49,864 nucleotides of DNA from Methanobacterium sp. PtaB.Bin024 (GTDB taxonomy: Archaea > Methanobacteriota > Methanobacteria > Methanobacteriales > Methanobacteriaceae): positions 2,501 through 52,364 of the forward strand of contig MVPY01000042.1 of assembly GCA_002067065.1 (NCBI GenBank). The letters are read 5' to 3'. Of the stretch, positions 30,557 through 38,810 are shown one piece after another; position 1 is the stretch's first letter, and each line of letters begins with the position of its first letter. The notes below the pieces were generated by a model that did not search any database, was not told where the DNA came from, and saw only the letters and a program-made list of their open reading frames with translations. The translations under genes and the position numbers were made by a program.

Positions 30557-31585
30557 TTAAAATATAAAAAATGGTGAAAATGTGTTCTGGATTTCTTTGA
30601 ATATTTTTTTTGTTTCATCTTTTACTATAGATTTCCCATGAGGTTGAAACTCTTTTTCATTGAGATTTTTGTCCATCAACACTTTTATCATTTTAAGGTT
30701 GGACTGGGCCATACCACGGTGGCTGTAACCACCCTCAAGAATAAGGGTTATTGTTGGGGTTATTTTTTGCATGTAACAGGCAGCCCATGGATAAAAATCA
30801 TCATCTAAAAGAAGACTGGAGAGGGGATCTTCATGGTGTCCGTCAAAACCAACATCCAGATAATAGAAATCTGCCTTGAACTGGCTGCAAACTGGTTCTA
30901 AGATCTTTTTGAGTATATATATGTAGTCTGAGGTTCTTGAGCCAGGAGGCATAGGTATGTTCAAATTAAACCCTTCCCCGCTTCCACTGCCAATTTCTTC
31001 AATAAATCCTTTACCTGGGAAAATAGTCCTGGGATCCTGGTGTATTGATATGTAAAGGACGTGGGGGTCATGGTAAAATATTTCTGCTGTTCCATTACCA
31101 TAATGGGCGTCAAAATCGAATATTAAAAATTTTTTAATTCCATGTTTTTTCCGCATATATTTTAGAGCCACAGCAAGGTTGTTAATTAGACAGAAACCCA
31201 TTGCCCTGTCTGTGGTGGCATGGTGTCCAGGGGGACGTGCCAGTGAATATGCAAAATCACTTTGCCCCAACACGAGTTCTGATGCTTTAATTGCTCCTCC
31301 AGCAGCTAATTTTGCAATTTCGTAACTATGGGGAGAAGCGTAGGTATCATAGTCCAGATAACCACCTCCACTATCAGTGAAGGATTTTAAATGTTTGAGA
31401 TGTTCTTTTGTGTGCACAAGGAGAAGGTCTTCCTCATTTGGTAGGATGGGTTGGTGAACATCTAGCTTATTCAATAGGCCCTCATTCTGGAGTGAATCTA
31501 TTAGAACTTCAAGGCGGCCCTGGTTTTCAGGATGGGTTTCAAGTTGGTGTTTTGCGTATTCAGGGGAGTTAACCAGCGAAATCAC
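30557..31585 (-). CDS. histone deacetylase family (AcuC/class II-like) protein
   Basis: About 342 residues with an arginase-fold zinc deacetylase core. Motifs: SLARPPGHHATTDRAMGFCLINN (tandem active-site His), FDFDAHYGNGT (zinc Asp and His), DVGFDGHHEDPL (third ligand region) and LEGGYS near the end. Relatives remove acetyl groups from proteins, polyamines or small molecules; the substrate here is open. The GTG at 31585 was chosen because GGAGGT lies seven bases upstream; a TTG further 5' overlaps that site. An AT-rich TATA-like stretch lies about 35 bases upstream. Confidence 0.92.
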   Translation of the reverse strand: MISLVNSPEYAKHQLETHPENQGRLEVLIDSLQNEGLLNKLDVHQPILPNEEDLLLVHTKEHLKHLKSFTDSGGGYLDYDTYASPHSYEIAKLAAGGAIKASELVLGQSDFAYSLARPPGHHATTDRAMGFCLINNLAVALKYMRKKHGIKKFLIFDFDAHYGNGTAEIFYHDPHVLYISIHQDPRTIFPGKGFIEEIGSGSGEGFNLNIPMPPGSRTSDYIYILKKILEPVCSQFKADFYYLDVGFDGHHEDPLSSLLLDDDFYPWAACYMQKITPTITLILEGGYSHRGMAQSNLKMIKVLMDKNLNEKEFQPHGKSIVKDETKKIFKEIQNTFSPFFIF

Positions 31586-31794
31586 ACAAAAAACCTCCAA
31601 TGGATATTAATAAAATGATTATAATATATATACATCTTTAAATTTGGAAATATTATTTTATAATTCTAATTATCTCTAATTGTGGTAGTGGGGACGACTT
31701 TATGAAATTTTACCTGATGAATCCATGGATTTTGATATCCATGTTGATGAATCAGTATGGAGATCTTATGTTATTAGAGCATTTTACTTGAACT

Positions 31795-32277
31795 TCAGAG
31801 CATTCTACTTGAACTGAGATCTTCTTTTACTATGTTAAGCACGGTTTGGGTGTAGGTTCTCTGCACGTCTGGTTCCTTTAGTAGACTTTTAATGAAATTA
31901 TCAAGTTCACTGGTGTCTTTAAAGCGGGCAACCAGTATAGCATCGAATTCTCCGGTGACATCGTACATACAAAGCACGTTTTTATGATAAGCCGTGCGAC
32001 CTTCCCAGTTTTCCAGAACTCCTCCTTTGACTCTTACTCCAATAATGGTGGTAAGGTCATAACCGAGTTTGCTGTGATCAATGACTGGTGCGAATTTCTG
32101 TATAACTCCGTTTTTGGTAAGTTTCTCCATACGATTATGTATTGTGCCTATAGAAACATCAAGACGTTTTGCGATCTTTCTATAAGACATTCTACCGTCT
32201 TCGTTGAACAAACTAATGATTTTACGGTCTATATCGTCAATTTCCACTGTATCATTCTTTTTTTCATTTTCTTTCAT
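31795..32277 (-). CDS. Lrp/AsnC family transcriptional regulator
   Basis: About 160 residues. The N-terminal winged helix-turn-helix (IDRKIISLFNEDGRMSYRKIAKRLDVSIGTIHNRMEKL) is followed by a RAM ligand-binding domain (TTIIGVRVKGGVLENWEG...CMYDVTGEFDAILVARFKD). The start at 32277 is favoured since GGTGA lies five bases upstream; an in-frame ATG at 32289 is part of that stretch. A perfect palindrome, ATATAAAC-ATT-GTTTATAT, lies 15-33 bases upstream, a likely site for autoregulation. Divergent from a 73-residue gene. The effector is unknown. Confidence 0.93.
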   Translation of the reverse strand: MKENEKKNDTVEIDDIDRKIISLFNEDGRMSYRKIAKRLDVSIGTIHNRMEKLTKNGVIQKFAPVIDHSKLGYDLTTIIGVRVKGGVLENWEGRTAYHKNVLCMYDVTGEFDAILVARFKDTSELDNFIKSLLKEPDVQRTYTQTVLNIVKEDLSSSRML

Positions 32278-32291
32278 CTTACTCACCATTT

Positions 32292-32310
32292 ATATAAACA
32301 TTGTTTATAT
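32292..32310. promoter_or_regulatory. perfect palindrome upstream of the Lrp gene
   Basis: ATATAAAC, spacer ATT, GTTTATAT: eight-base perfect arms just upstream of the Lrp start. Further along the same gap are ATTATTT/AAATAAT arms (32341-32366) and TACAAGTTTGTA (32372-32383). Such AT-rich dyads fit an Lrp-type operator controlling itself and the divergent small gene. Confidence 0.6.
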
Positions 32311-32405
32311 TTTATGGATATGATTGCTAATTTATTGTACATTATTTAAAAATTGTTGGAAATAATTTAAATACAAGTTTGTACAAGGTAATATTAGGTG
32401 ATCAA

Positions 32406-32627
32406 ATGGGTTTGTTAAACGAGGAAACCATAAAGATGAGGTATATTGAACTGGTAAAGAAGGGTATGATTGATGATAAGGAATGTCGGTCGTACACCAA
32501 GAAGATTGATTTTGAACCATGCATGATAAAGAAAGTTCAGAAATTTGAAGATTATTTTGTTCCAGGAACTGTGCTTTTAAGTGATAAAGCCAGTTATAAA
32601 CTACGCATTGAATATCCAATGGAGTGA
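32406..32627 (+). CDS. small hypothetical protein, 73 residues
   Basis: I do not recognise it. The ATG is preceded by AGGTGATC with good spacing; the longer open frame from 32379 lacks a site. The product is mixed-charge and soluble, with two cysteines (ECRSY and EPCMI) and no membrane segment. It is divergent from the Lrp gene and shares its palindromic intergenic region, so it may be a target of that regulator. Confidence 0.6.
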   Translation: MGLLNEETIKMRYIELVKKGMIDDKECRSYTKKIDFEPCMIKKVQKFEDYFVPGTVLLSDKASYKLRIEYPME

Positions 32628-32898
32628 AAATCCAGTTGTCATTTTCAAAGTGATCATTTTGAATCAAGGATCTCATGGACATAGTAACCTCGTGAAACAG
32701 GTGAGAAATACTACATTTATATGATGGATATAACCCATACTTTATTATTTAAATCATTATTTTATATTTTTTCCTATTTTTTTTAAAATTTTTTGTATCA
32801 ATGTTCAGCAAAGTGATTTTTCATAATCCCATATGGGCATTTTTTACTAGACACATAATTGTGGAGATATTTTTATAATTTCAACTTTAGATGTCTTT
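32628..32898. other. intergenic region between the small gene and the CARF-like regulator gene
   Basis: About 270 AT-rich bases where the two genes converge. Several T and A runs near 32770-32800 could terminate transcripts from either side. No gene seen. Confidence 0.45.
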
Positions 32899-33447
32899 TC
32901 ATAACATTGCCAGTGTCCCTGCATCAGTGATACTGTATTTTTCCATGGAATTGGATCTTTTAACCAGCCCCATGTCAATAAGTCCGTTAAGATGTTTGTA
33001 AACCATTGCCCTTGATATTTCAACTTTTTTCCCGATTTCAACGGCATTCAAATCATTATGAGTTAATATTTCCAATATTTTCAGTCGGGTTTCAGAAATT
33101 TTCAGTTGTAGGGGTGGTAATCTAACCACTTTCTCCCCAAAGCATGTGAAAATTCCGTTAACTCCTTCACGGTTGGCTGCAAAATTTAAAAGAGGACCAA
33201 TACCTCCTGCACCATAAGCAACATAAACATCGCCATGAATTTTAGCCCCTCTAATAATGTCTAAAATCCGATTTAAAGCATCTTGAGGATCTTCAGTATC
33301 TATCCTAATTTCACCCCCTTTTAGCAGAGTATCTAACTCGGTTTTCCGGTGTTTCCCATAATGTAGATTAATTAAGCCTTCTGGTTGAGTTTTCATAGAG
33401 ACATTGAACAGGCATTGCCCTCTTAAGTTGGTGATTAGGGTTTTCAT
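32899..33447 (-). CDS. CARF-like/winged-HTH transcriptional regulator
   Basis: About 182 residues. The C-terminal 70 form a winged helix (ETRLKILEILTHNDLNAVEIGKKVEISRAMVYKHLNGLIDMGLV). The first 112 alternate strands and helices: MKTLITNL, LINLHYG, EIRIDTED, then DVYVAYGAGGIGPLLNFAANR and GIFTCFGEKVVRLPPL. That order, with a glycine-rich turn after the fourth strand and a proline-rich link to the HTH, resembles CARF-HTH regulators; this fold call is inference. Start set at 33447 since GGAAG lies eight bases upstream. It is divergent from the glutamate-synthase-like operon and is a candidate regulator of it. Confidence 0.75.
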   Translation of the reverse strand: MKTLITNLRGQCLFNVSMKTQPEGLINLHYGKHRKTELDTLLKGGEIRIDTEDPQDALNRILDIIRGAKIHGDVYVAYGAGGIGPLLNFAANREGVNGIFTCFGEKVVRLPPLQLKISETRLKILEILTHNDLNAVEIGKKVEISRAMVYKHLNGLIDMGLVKRSNSMEKYSITDAGTLAML

Positions 33448-33606
33448 GAGATCATCTTCCAAAGTGATGTTTTATTCATACCATACACAATGATGTCTCA
33501 TTTTATTATATAATTGTATACTATGAAAGTTACATGAAAAGTAAAGTATATACCTTATCATGATTTATTACCCTCAGAGATTTCAAATATTCATGGGGGA
33601 ATTAGA

Positions 33607-34293
33607 ACGAGTACATCACAAGCCACCATAAAAGCAGAAGACTATACAACACGACAGTTGAACCTTGAAATAAAGAAAGCATTAAATGAGGATAAAAAAA
33701 GCATTACGCTGGAAAAACCAGGTAAATTAGACTCCATAGCAGTAGGATTAGGTGTGGGGACAGATATAACTCTTAAAGGTGATGTCGGCGACTTTGTAGC
33801 TGCATTGAACAACGGAGCTTCCATCCAAATAGAAGGAAACGTTGGCCGTTACGTGGGTGACAACATGACCTCTGGAGAGATCATTGTAAATGGATCAGCC
33901 GAGGATGGAGTTGGATTTGGAACCTACAATGGCACCATCGTAGTCTACGGTGATGCAGGGAATGGAGTGGGTCAGCTTAATAAAGGAGGGGTCCTGGTTA
34001 TAAATGGAAACATGGGAAAACTTGCCGGACTCTACATGCTCAGTGGAGATATAATTGTAACTGGCAACGCTGGTGAGGATACCGGAGACTGGATGATCGG
34101 AGGAAACATCTACGTGGCTGGAAACTACCAGACCGGCACTAACGCCACCGTAACAAAACTGGATACAGAGGATAAGAGGAAACTATCCTCAATCTTCCAA
34201 AAATATGATATAGATGCCCAGGCAGATGATTTCATTAAAATTGGACCACAGGCACTGAGACCATTCTATGGTGATGAGGAGGCATCCAAATGA
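33607..34293 (+). CDS. glutamate synthase GXGXG-domain protein (GltB alpha-3-like)
   Basis: A right-handed beta-helix protein equivalent to the third domain of the glutamate synthase large subunit, with repeated GxxGxxxG turns such as GNVGRYVGDNMTSGEIIVNGSAEDGVGFG. The conserved family opening TTRQLNLEIKKAL lies at about 33646, upstream of the first canonical start codon (TTG 33658). No in-frame ATG, GTG or TTG exists between that TTG and the stop at 33535. ACG at 33607, six bases after GGGGGA, is a candidate non-canonical start and is used here provisionally; ATA 33628 or a frameshift is also possible. The 3' end overlaps the next gene by four bases (ATGA). Function probably tied to the downstream subunit. 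Confidence 0.8.
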   Translation, partial: TSTSQATIKAEDYTTRQLNLEIKKALNEDKKSITLEKPGKLDSIAVGLGVGTDITLKGDVGDFVAALNNGASIQIEGNVGRYVGDNMTSGEIIVNGSAEDGVGFGTYNGTIVVYGDAGNGVGQLNKGGVLVINGNMGKLAGLYMLSGDIIVTGNAGEDTGDWMIGGNIYVAGNYQTGTNATVTKLDTEDKRKLSSIFQKYDIDAQADDFIKIGPQALRPFYGDEEASK

Positions 34294-36152
34294 AACAAAT
34301 CCTATTAACTGACCCAGAAAAATGTGACGGGTGCAACGAATGTATCGAAGCCTGTGCGGTGGTAAACAAGGAAAGCAGCATCTTCCTGCATAAGATGACA
34401 GAGGGTTACCAGACCATTGTCTGCCAGCAATGCATCAACCCCTCATGTATGCGAGGATGCTTTAGAGATGCCATTTACCGTGAAGGTGATGTGGTAAAGA
34501 TCAACAATGATCTGTGTGTGGGTTGCCGCCTGTGCATGCTCATGTGTCCCATTGGAAGCATCACCTACGTGGATGATAGGATGCTTAAATGTGAGCAACA
34601 GTGTATGGAATCAGGTGAAGACCAACCCGCATGTGTGAAAGCATGCACAGAAGGTTGCTTAAGTGTGGTGGATGTTAAAGAATTCGCCACCGGTCTGCAG
34701 CAGAGCTTTGAAATGGATAACTCCCTGGGAACCAGCACACCTAGAAATCTATCACCCTCCGGAGACCTTGCAGCTTCAACTGAAGGACTCTGTGTCTTTT
34801 GTGGAACATGTGAAATCGTATGTCCCACCAACGCCATCAAGATCGTGGATGACCATGCAGAAATAGATAAAAGTCGCTGTATAATGTGTGGTTCATGTAC
34901 AGCAGCATGTCCAGTCCTGATACCAACAGGAGCAGGAAGCATATGGGACCCCAGAACCATAGCGGACATACGATACACCTCCAAAGAAGGCAAATATGTG
35001 CTGCGTGGTTTCGGAACTGAAAGAAAGCTTCCCAGTCTGGATGATATCATCATATTGCCTGGACAGGCTTCTGTTTCCCCGGTGGATAAGTACAGGGAAG
35101 CCTGCAACACCAAGGTTGTTCTGGGAACCCGTTACGCTGAAAACCCCCTTGAACTGGAAACACCAGTCCTCATTGCCGGCATGTCCTTTGGAGCTCTCTC
35201 TGAGGAATGTAAACTGGCCATGGCTAAAGGAACTTCCCTGGTAGGTTCATGCGCCAACACGGGTGAAGGAGGAATGCTACCCAAAGAAAGAGAATACGCA
35301 GACAAACTCATGGTACAATATTCTTCCGGTCGTTTCGGAGTTTCCGCCGACTACCTCAATGTGGGAGATGCTATTGAGGTTAAAATTGGACAGGGAGCCA
35401 AACCAGGTATGGGAGGACATCTCTTAGCCGAGAAAGTGAGCCCTAAAGTAGCTGAAATCAGGGGAATACCCCTGGGAACTGATGCACTCAGTCCAGCACG
35501 TTTTCTGGATGCTACCCAGCCAGGAGATCTGGCCAAACACATAGAACTCATCAGAGAAGTCACGGACTGGCAGATTCCTATAGTGGTAAAATTAGGACCA
35601 GGAAGGGTGAAAGATGATGTTCAACTGGTTGCAGAAGCCGGTGCAGATATAATATCCGTAGACGGTATGGAAGGAGGTACTGGGGCCGCACCAGAAGTAG
35701 TTATTGAACACACTGGAATTCCCACCCTGGCAGCACTGATGGAAGCAGTAAATGGCCTGAAAGAAATTGGTATGAAAGACACAGTGGATCTCATCATCAC
35801 CGGAGGAATAAGGAGCGGGGCCGATGTAGCTAAATCAATGGCCCTGGGTGCAGATGCAGCTTATATAGGAACTGGAGCCATGATCGCCATGGGATGTCGT
35901 GCCTGCCGTATGTGCTACACTGGAAAATGCCCAGTAGGAGTTGCCACCCAGGATCCCCTTCTACGTGAACGTCTGGACGTGGAAGTGGCTGCCATGCGAG
36001 TGGCCAACTACATAAAATCCATGACTGAGGAGACCAAGATGTTGGCACAACTAGCAGGTCATGATGATATTCGTAAATTCTCACATGATGACCTGCGCGC
36101 CTTAAACAGTGATACTGCAGAGATAACTGGACTCCGACTTACTGGGCTGTAA
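34290..36152 (+). CDS. archaeal glutamate synthase-like FMN subunit with N-terminal polyferredoxin
   Basis: A 620-residue flavo-iron-sulfur protein. Residues 1-150 are HycB-like ferredoxin repeats (CDGCNECIEAC, CQQCINPSCMRGC, CVGCRLCMLMC, a further CEQQC...CVKAC pair). Residues 165-215 add two more clusters (CVFCGTCEIVC, CIMCGSCTAAC). From about 220 the glutamate synthase FMN-barrel domain follows, with LIAGMSFGALS, GEGGMLPKE, GQGAKPGMGGHL, DGMEGGTGAAPE, and the Fe-S loop CRACRMCYTGKCPVGVATQ. The glutaminase domain and GXGXG domain are absent; the latter is the gene just upstream. Electrons probably come from ferredoxin. Related subunits act in other amidations, so the product is not certain to be glutamate. 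Confidence 0.9.
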   Translation: MKQILLTDPEKCDGCNECIEACAVVNKESSIFLHKMTEGYQTIVCQQCINPSCMRGCFRDAIYREGDVVKINNDLCVGCRLCMLMCPIGSITYVDDRMLKCEQQCMESGEDQPACVKACTEGCLSVVDVKEFATGLQQSFEMDNSLGTSTPRNLSPSGDLAASTEGLCVFCGTCEIVCPTNAIKIVDDHAEIDKSRCIMCGSCTAACPVLIPTGAGSIWDPRTIADIRYTSKEGKYVLRGFGTERKLPSLDDIIILPGQASVSPVDKYREACNTKVVLGTRYAENPLELETPVLIAGMSFGALSEECKLAMAKGTSLVGSCANTGEGGMLPKEREYADKLMVQYSSGRFGVSADYLNVGDAIEVKIGQGAKPGMGGHLLAEKVSPKVAEIRGIPLGTDALSPARFLDATQPGDLAKHIELIREVTDWQIPIVVKLGPGRVKDDVQLVAEAGADIISVDGMEGGTGAAPEVVIEHTGIPTLAALMEAVNGLKEIGMKDTVDLIITGGIRSGADVAKSMALGADAAYIGTGAMIAMGCRACRMCYTGKCPVGVATQDPLLRERLDVEVAAMRVANYIKSMTEETKMLAQLAGHDDIRKFSHDDLRALNSDTAEITGLRLTGL

Positions 36153-36171
36153 TTAAAAGGAATTAATGGGG

Positions 36172-36200
36172 TTTTTTTATTTTCCATTCTATTCTTTTTT
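36172..36200 (+). terminator. T-rich terminator after the glutamate-synthase-like operon
   Basis: GGGG followed by seven T and further T-rich runs, about 20 bases past the stop. Fits U-rich archaeal termination. Confidence 0.5.
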
Positions 36201-36399
36201 GATATTTGTGTTATAGTAATTTATTTAGTTATACTATTTTTATATAAATTCTGATTCAATGGTTATGTGCAATCTAAATGGAAATTAAAGCAATATTTTA
36301 GCAGTAATTAGATAAGTCAAAATAGGTAGGTCGAAATGAAATTATTAATTTTAGGAAAAGTAGAAAATGGATAAAAAAGGATTATATCTTTCAAATCCA

Positions 36400-37092
36400 T
36401 TATTCAATAACTTTGCCTTCGAAACTGGGTTTCAACAAAAGTGCAATTGCTCTGTACACGAACATCATGATGTAAGGCATTATTATCAAGGGTAATAGTA
36501 TGAATCCAATGAAGATGAACATGGTTAGCCATCCTATGAGGTATCCAATTCCACTGATTATGCCGATTACAATCATGGTGACGATGTATTTTCCCCAGCC
36601 AATGTTGGATATATGTTCTAATATTTCTCTGAATCTGAAAGCTGCTTCCAAATCTCCGTTGTAGTATGCCATGTTGGCAATGGCCATTAGTTCAAACAGC
36701 CCAACAATGAAGGCAACTATTATAAGAACTATATAAATCACAGCCATCAGACCAAAGGCTGTACTTGAAGTTACGGCGTCTCCGTAAGCAGTGATCATTC
36801 CCAAGCCTAAAACGAATATTATTCCATAAATAATCCATATGGGGATGGAATAAACAATGCCTACCACAAATATTTTCAGACCATCAATGAACATATCCCC
36901 AATTTCATCGAATTCAGGGAGTTCGTCAATTCCAACTAAAGTAGACTTAATTATTCTGAATACATATCCCATGGCTAAAAATATAGGAATGATTAGAATT
37001 GAAGCTATGAATATCACACCCAACATAAGTACCTTTCCCCAATCCGAGGAGGGATACTTAATTGAGTCGGATATAATTTCTCCTATGTCCAT
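36400..37092 (-). CDS. DUF4013 family membrane protein (copy 1)
   Basis: About 230 residues with six hydrophobic segments. It starts MDIGEIISDSIKYPSSDWGKVLMLGVIF and has DELPEFDEIGDMFIDGLKIFVV and AAFRFREILEHISNIGWGKYIV, hallmarks of DUF4013. Start set at 37092: GGAGGT lies seven bases upstream; an in-frame ATG 15 bases earlier overlaps that site. It is one of three tandem copies, and closest to copy 2. Function unknown. Confidence 0.87.
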   Translation of the reverse strand: MDIGEIISDSIKYPSSDWGKVLMLGVIFIASILIIPIFLAMGYVFRIIKSTLVGIDELPEFDEIGDMFIDGLKIFVVGIVYSIPIWIIYGIIFVLGLGMITAYGDAVTSSTAFGLMAVIYIVLIIVAFIVGLFELMAIANMAYYNGDLEAAFRFREILEHISNIGWGKYIVTMIVIGIISGIGYLIGWLTMFIFIGFILLPLIIMPYIMMFVYRAIALLLKPSFEGKVIE

Positions 37093-37244
37093 TTTTTTTA
37101 CCTCCATTTCATTATCAACATAATTATTATATCAGCTCATTTTATAAAAGAATTGCACTGTTAGTATTCACGATATTAATCAACCTTAAAAAGAGTTATC
37201 TAAATTTAAGAATAATTTGCAGTTAAATAGGGGGAATAGTATGG

Positions 37245-37258
37245 AAAAAATAAAAAAA
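37245..37258 (-). terminator. oligo-T terminator after DUF4013 copy 2
   Basis: Two A-runs on the plus strand (six and seven bases), 25-38 bases past the stop, giving U-runs on the transcript. It suggests copies 1 and 2 are transcribed separately. Confidence 0.4.
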
Positions 37259-37282
37259 GAGAAAAAGGGAATTTTTATTAAG

Positions 37283-37978
37283 TTATTCAACTGGTTCAGC
37301 TTCCAAACTGGATACGACCAGCAAGCCTATTGCACGGGATCCGAACATAGCAATGTATGGAGCAATCACTAATGGCAGTAGAATGAAACCAATAAGGATG
37401 AACATGGTAAGCATTCCAATTAAAACTCCAATAGCTGCGATTATTATGATTACAATGTATGTTGCGATGTATTTTCCCCAGCCAATGGTTGCAATGATAT
37501 CCATGATTTCACTGAAACGGAAGGCTGCGCCAATTTCACCATCATTATAGGCCATGTTAGCAATAGCAATGATTTCTATTAAACCAATAATGATTGCAAC
37601 AATTCCAAGTACTAAGTTACTGGCTATGATTCCCCAGAACATTGCTGCGTCTAAGGCTGTAGTGGTAGTGGTAACGTCTACGGAAGCACCGATAATCATG
37701 TTTAAGACTAAAGTTATGATCCATACTGGAATTGCATAGACAATCGCTACTACAAAGATTTTTAGACCATCAACGAACATATCCCCAATTTCATCGAAAT
37801 CAGGTAATTCGTTTATTCCTGCTAATGTGGCTTTTATAATTCTAAATATGTATCCATAAACCAAGAATATGGGAACGATCAAAATAGATGCGATCATTAT
37901 TACTCCCAATATAAGCACCTTCCCCCAATTGGAAGATGGATACTTAATGGAATCAGATACAATTTCACCTATATCCAT
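37283..37978 (-). CDS. DUF4013 family membrane protein (copy 2)
   Basis: A 231-residue six-helix membrane protein. It starts MDIGEIVSDSIKYPSSNWGKVLILG and shares ELPDFDEIGDMFVDGLKIFVVAIVYAIP and AAFRFSEIMDIIATIGWGKYIA with copy 1. AGGAGGT is seven bases before the ATG. The high similarity over the first 90 residues points to a fairly recent duplication. The loop after the third helix (DVTTTTTALDAAM) is the main difference. Function unknown. Confidence 0.87.
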   Translation of the reverse strand: MDIGEIVSDSIKYPSSNWGKVLILGVIMIASILIVPIFLVYGYIFRIIKATLAGINELPDFDEIGDMFVDGLKIFVVAIVYAIPVWIITLVLNMIIGASVDVTTTTTALDAAMFWGIIASNLVLGIVAIIIGLIEIIAIANMAYNDGEIGAAFRFSEIMDIIATIGWGKYIATYIVIIIIAAIGVLIGMLTMFILIGFILLPLVIAPYIAMFGSRAIGLLVVSSLEAEPVE

Positions 37979-38114
37979 TGTTTTACCTCCTTTTTATGAG
38001 TAATTATACTATGTTTGTTTTATTATAAAAAGATAATTCCTTTTTTTCTCAGTATATGTAATAAAAATCCTAAAAAGTGAATAATTTTGAAAATCTTAAT
38101 AAAAATCTGGATTT

Positions 38115-38810
38115 TCATTGGTTTTCAAAACCAGAAACAAACAAAAGCCCCAAAGCTCGGGAGTATAAGAGATAAAGGTAAGGATACACCATTAGAATAA
38201 TCAAAAACCAGCCCAAGATAGGTATAAAGAATAAAATACTTGCTACAAATCCAATGCCCAGACCTATGATGATCATCATCACGTACCAAATAATCAGATC
38301 CACCCAGCCAATGGCTGCTATCCTATCTGTTATTTCACTGAAACGGAAGGCTGCCCTAATTTCTCCGTTGCAGTAAGCCATGTTGGCAAGGGCAATGGTG
38401 AAAAAAACTCCAAAAATAACTGTTACCATCACTCCTAAGAAAAATAGTCCTCCCATTAAACTGAATGCAGTGGTGGGAACATTTACATCTCCTACACTCT
38501 GAAGGGTTAGTAACGAACCAATGGAAGCCCAAACACTGATGAATATGATGACCAATGGAACTATGAAATAGGCCAGTTGCACCACAAAAACTTTAAGACC
38601 ATCAATGAACATTTTTCCCCAATCATCAAAATCAGGAAGATTATCAACTCCGGCAATTGACCATTTCAAGGCCCTGAAAAGATAACCCATGGTTAAAAAA
38701 GCTGGCACGATCAAAAAACTGAGCAGAAATAATATTCCCAGAATAATTACTTTTTTCCAATCTTTTGATGGGTATTTAGCTGCATCAGAAGTTAAATAGC
38801 CTATGTCCAT
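38115..38810 (-). CDS. DUF4013 family membrane protein (copy 3, divergent)
   Basis: About 231 residues, six hydrophobic segments. MDIGYLTSDAAKYPSKDWKKVIILG, DNLPDFDDWGKMFIDGLKVFVV and AAFRFSEITDRIAAIGW keep the DUF4013 pattern, but the rest has diverged from the other two copies. Start set at 38810 because GAGG lies eight bases upstream. It lies furthest upstream of the three, 136 bases from copy 2. Function unknown. Confidence 0.85.
   Translation of the reverse strand: MDIGYLTSDAAKYPSKDWKKVIILGILFLLSFLIVPAFLTMGYLFRALKWSIAGVDNLPDFDDWGKMFIDGLKVFVVQLAYFIVPLVIIFISVWASIGSLLTLQSVGDVNVPTTAFSLMGGLFFLGVMVTVIFGVFFTIALANMAYCNGEIRAAFRFSEITDRIAAIGWVDLIIWYVMMIIIGLGIGFVASILFFIPILGWFLIILMVYPYLYLLYSRALGLLFVSGFENQ

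Noticed and set aside
32332..32682. 116-codon minus-strand ORF over the small 73-aa gene
   Set aside because: Low-complexity translation, no ribosome binding site, and it covers the palindromic promoter; the plus-strand gene has a good AGGTGATC site.
34565..35113. 182-codon minus-strand ORF inside the glutamate-synthase-like gene
   Set aside because: Shadow of a strongly supported Fe-S/FMN coding region.
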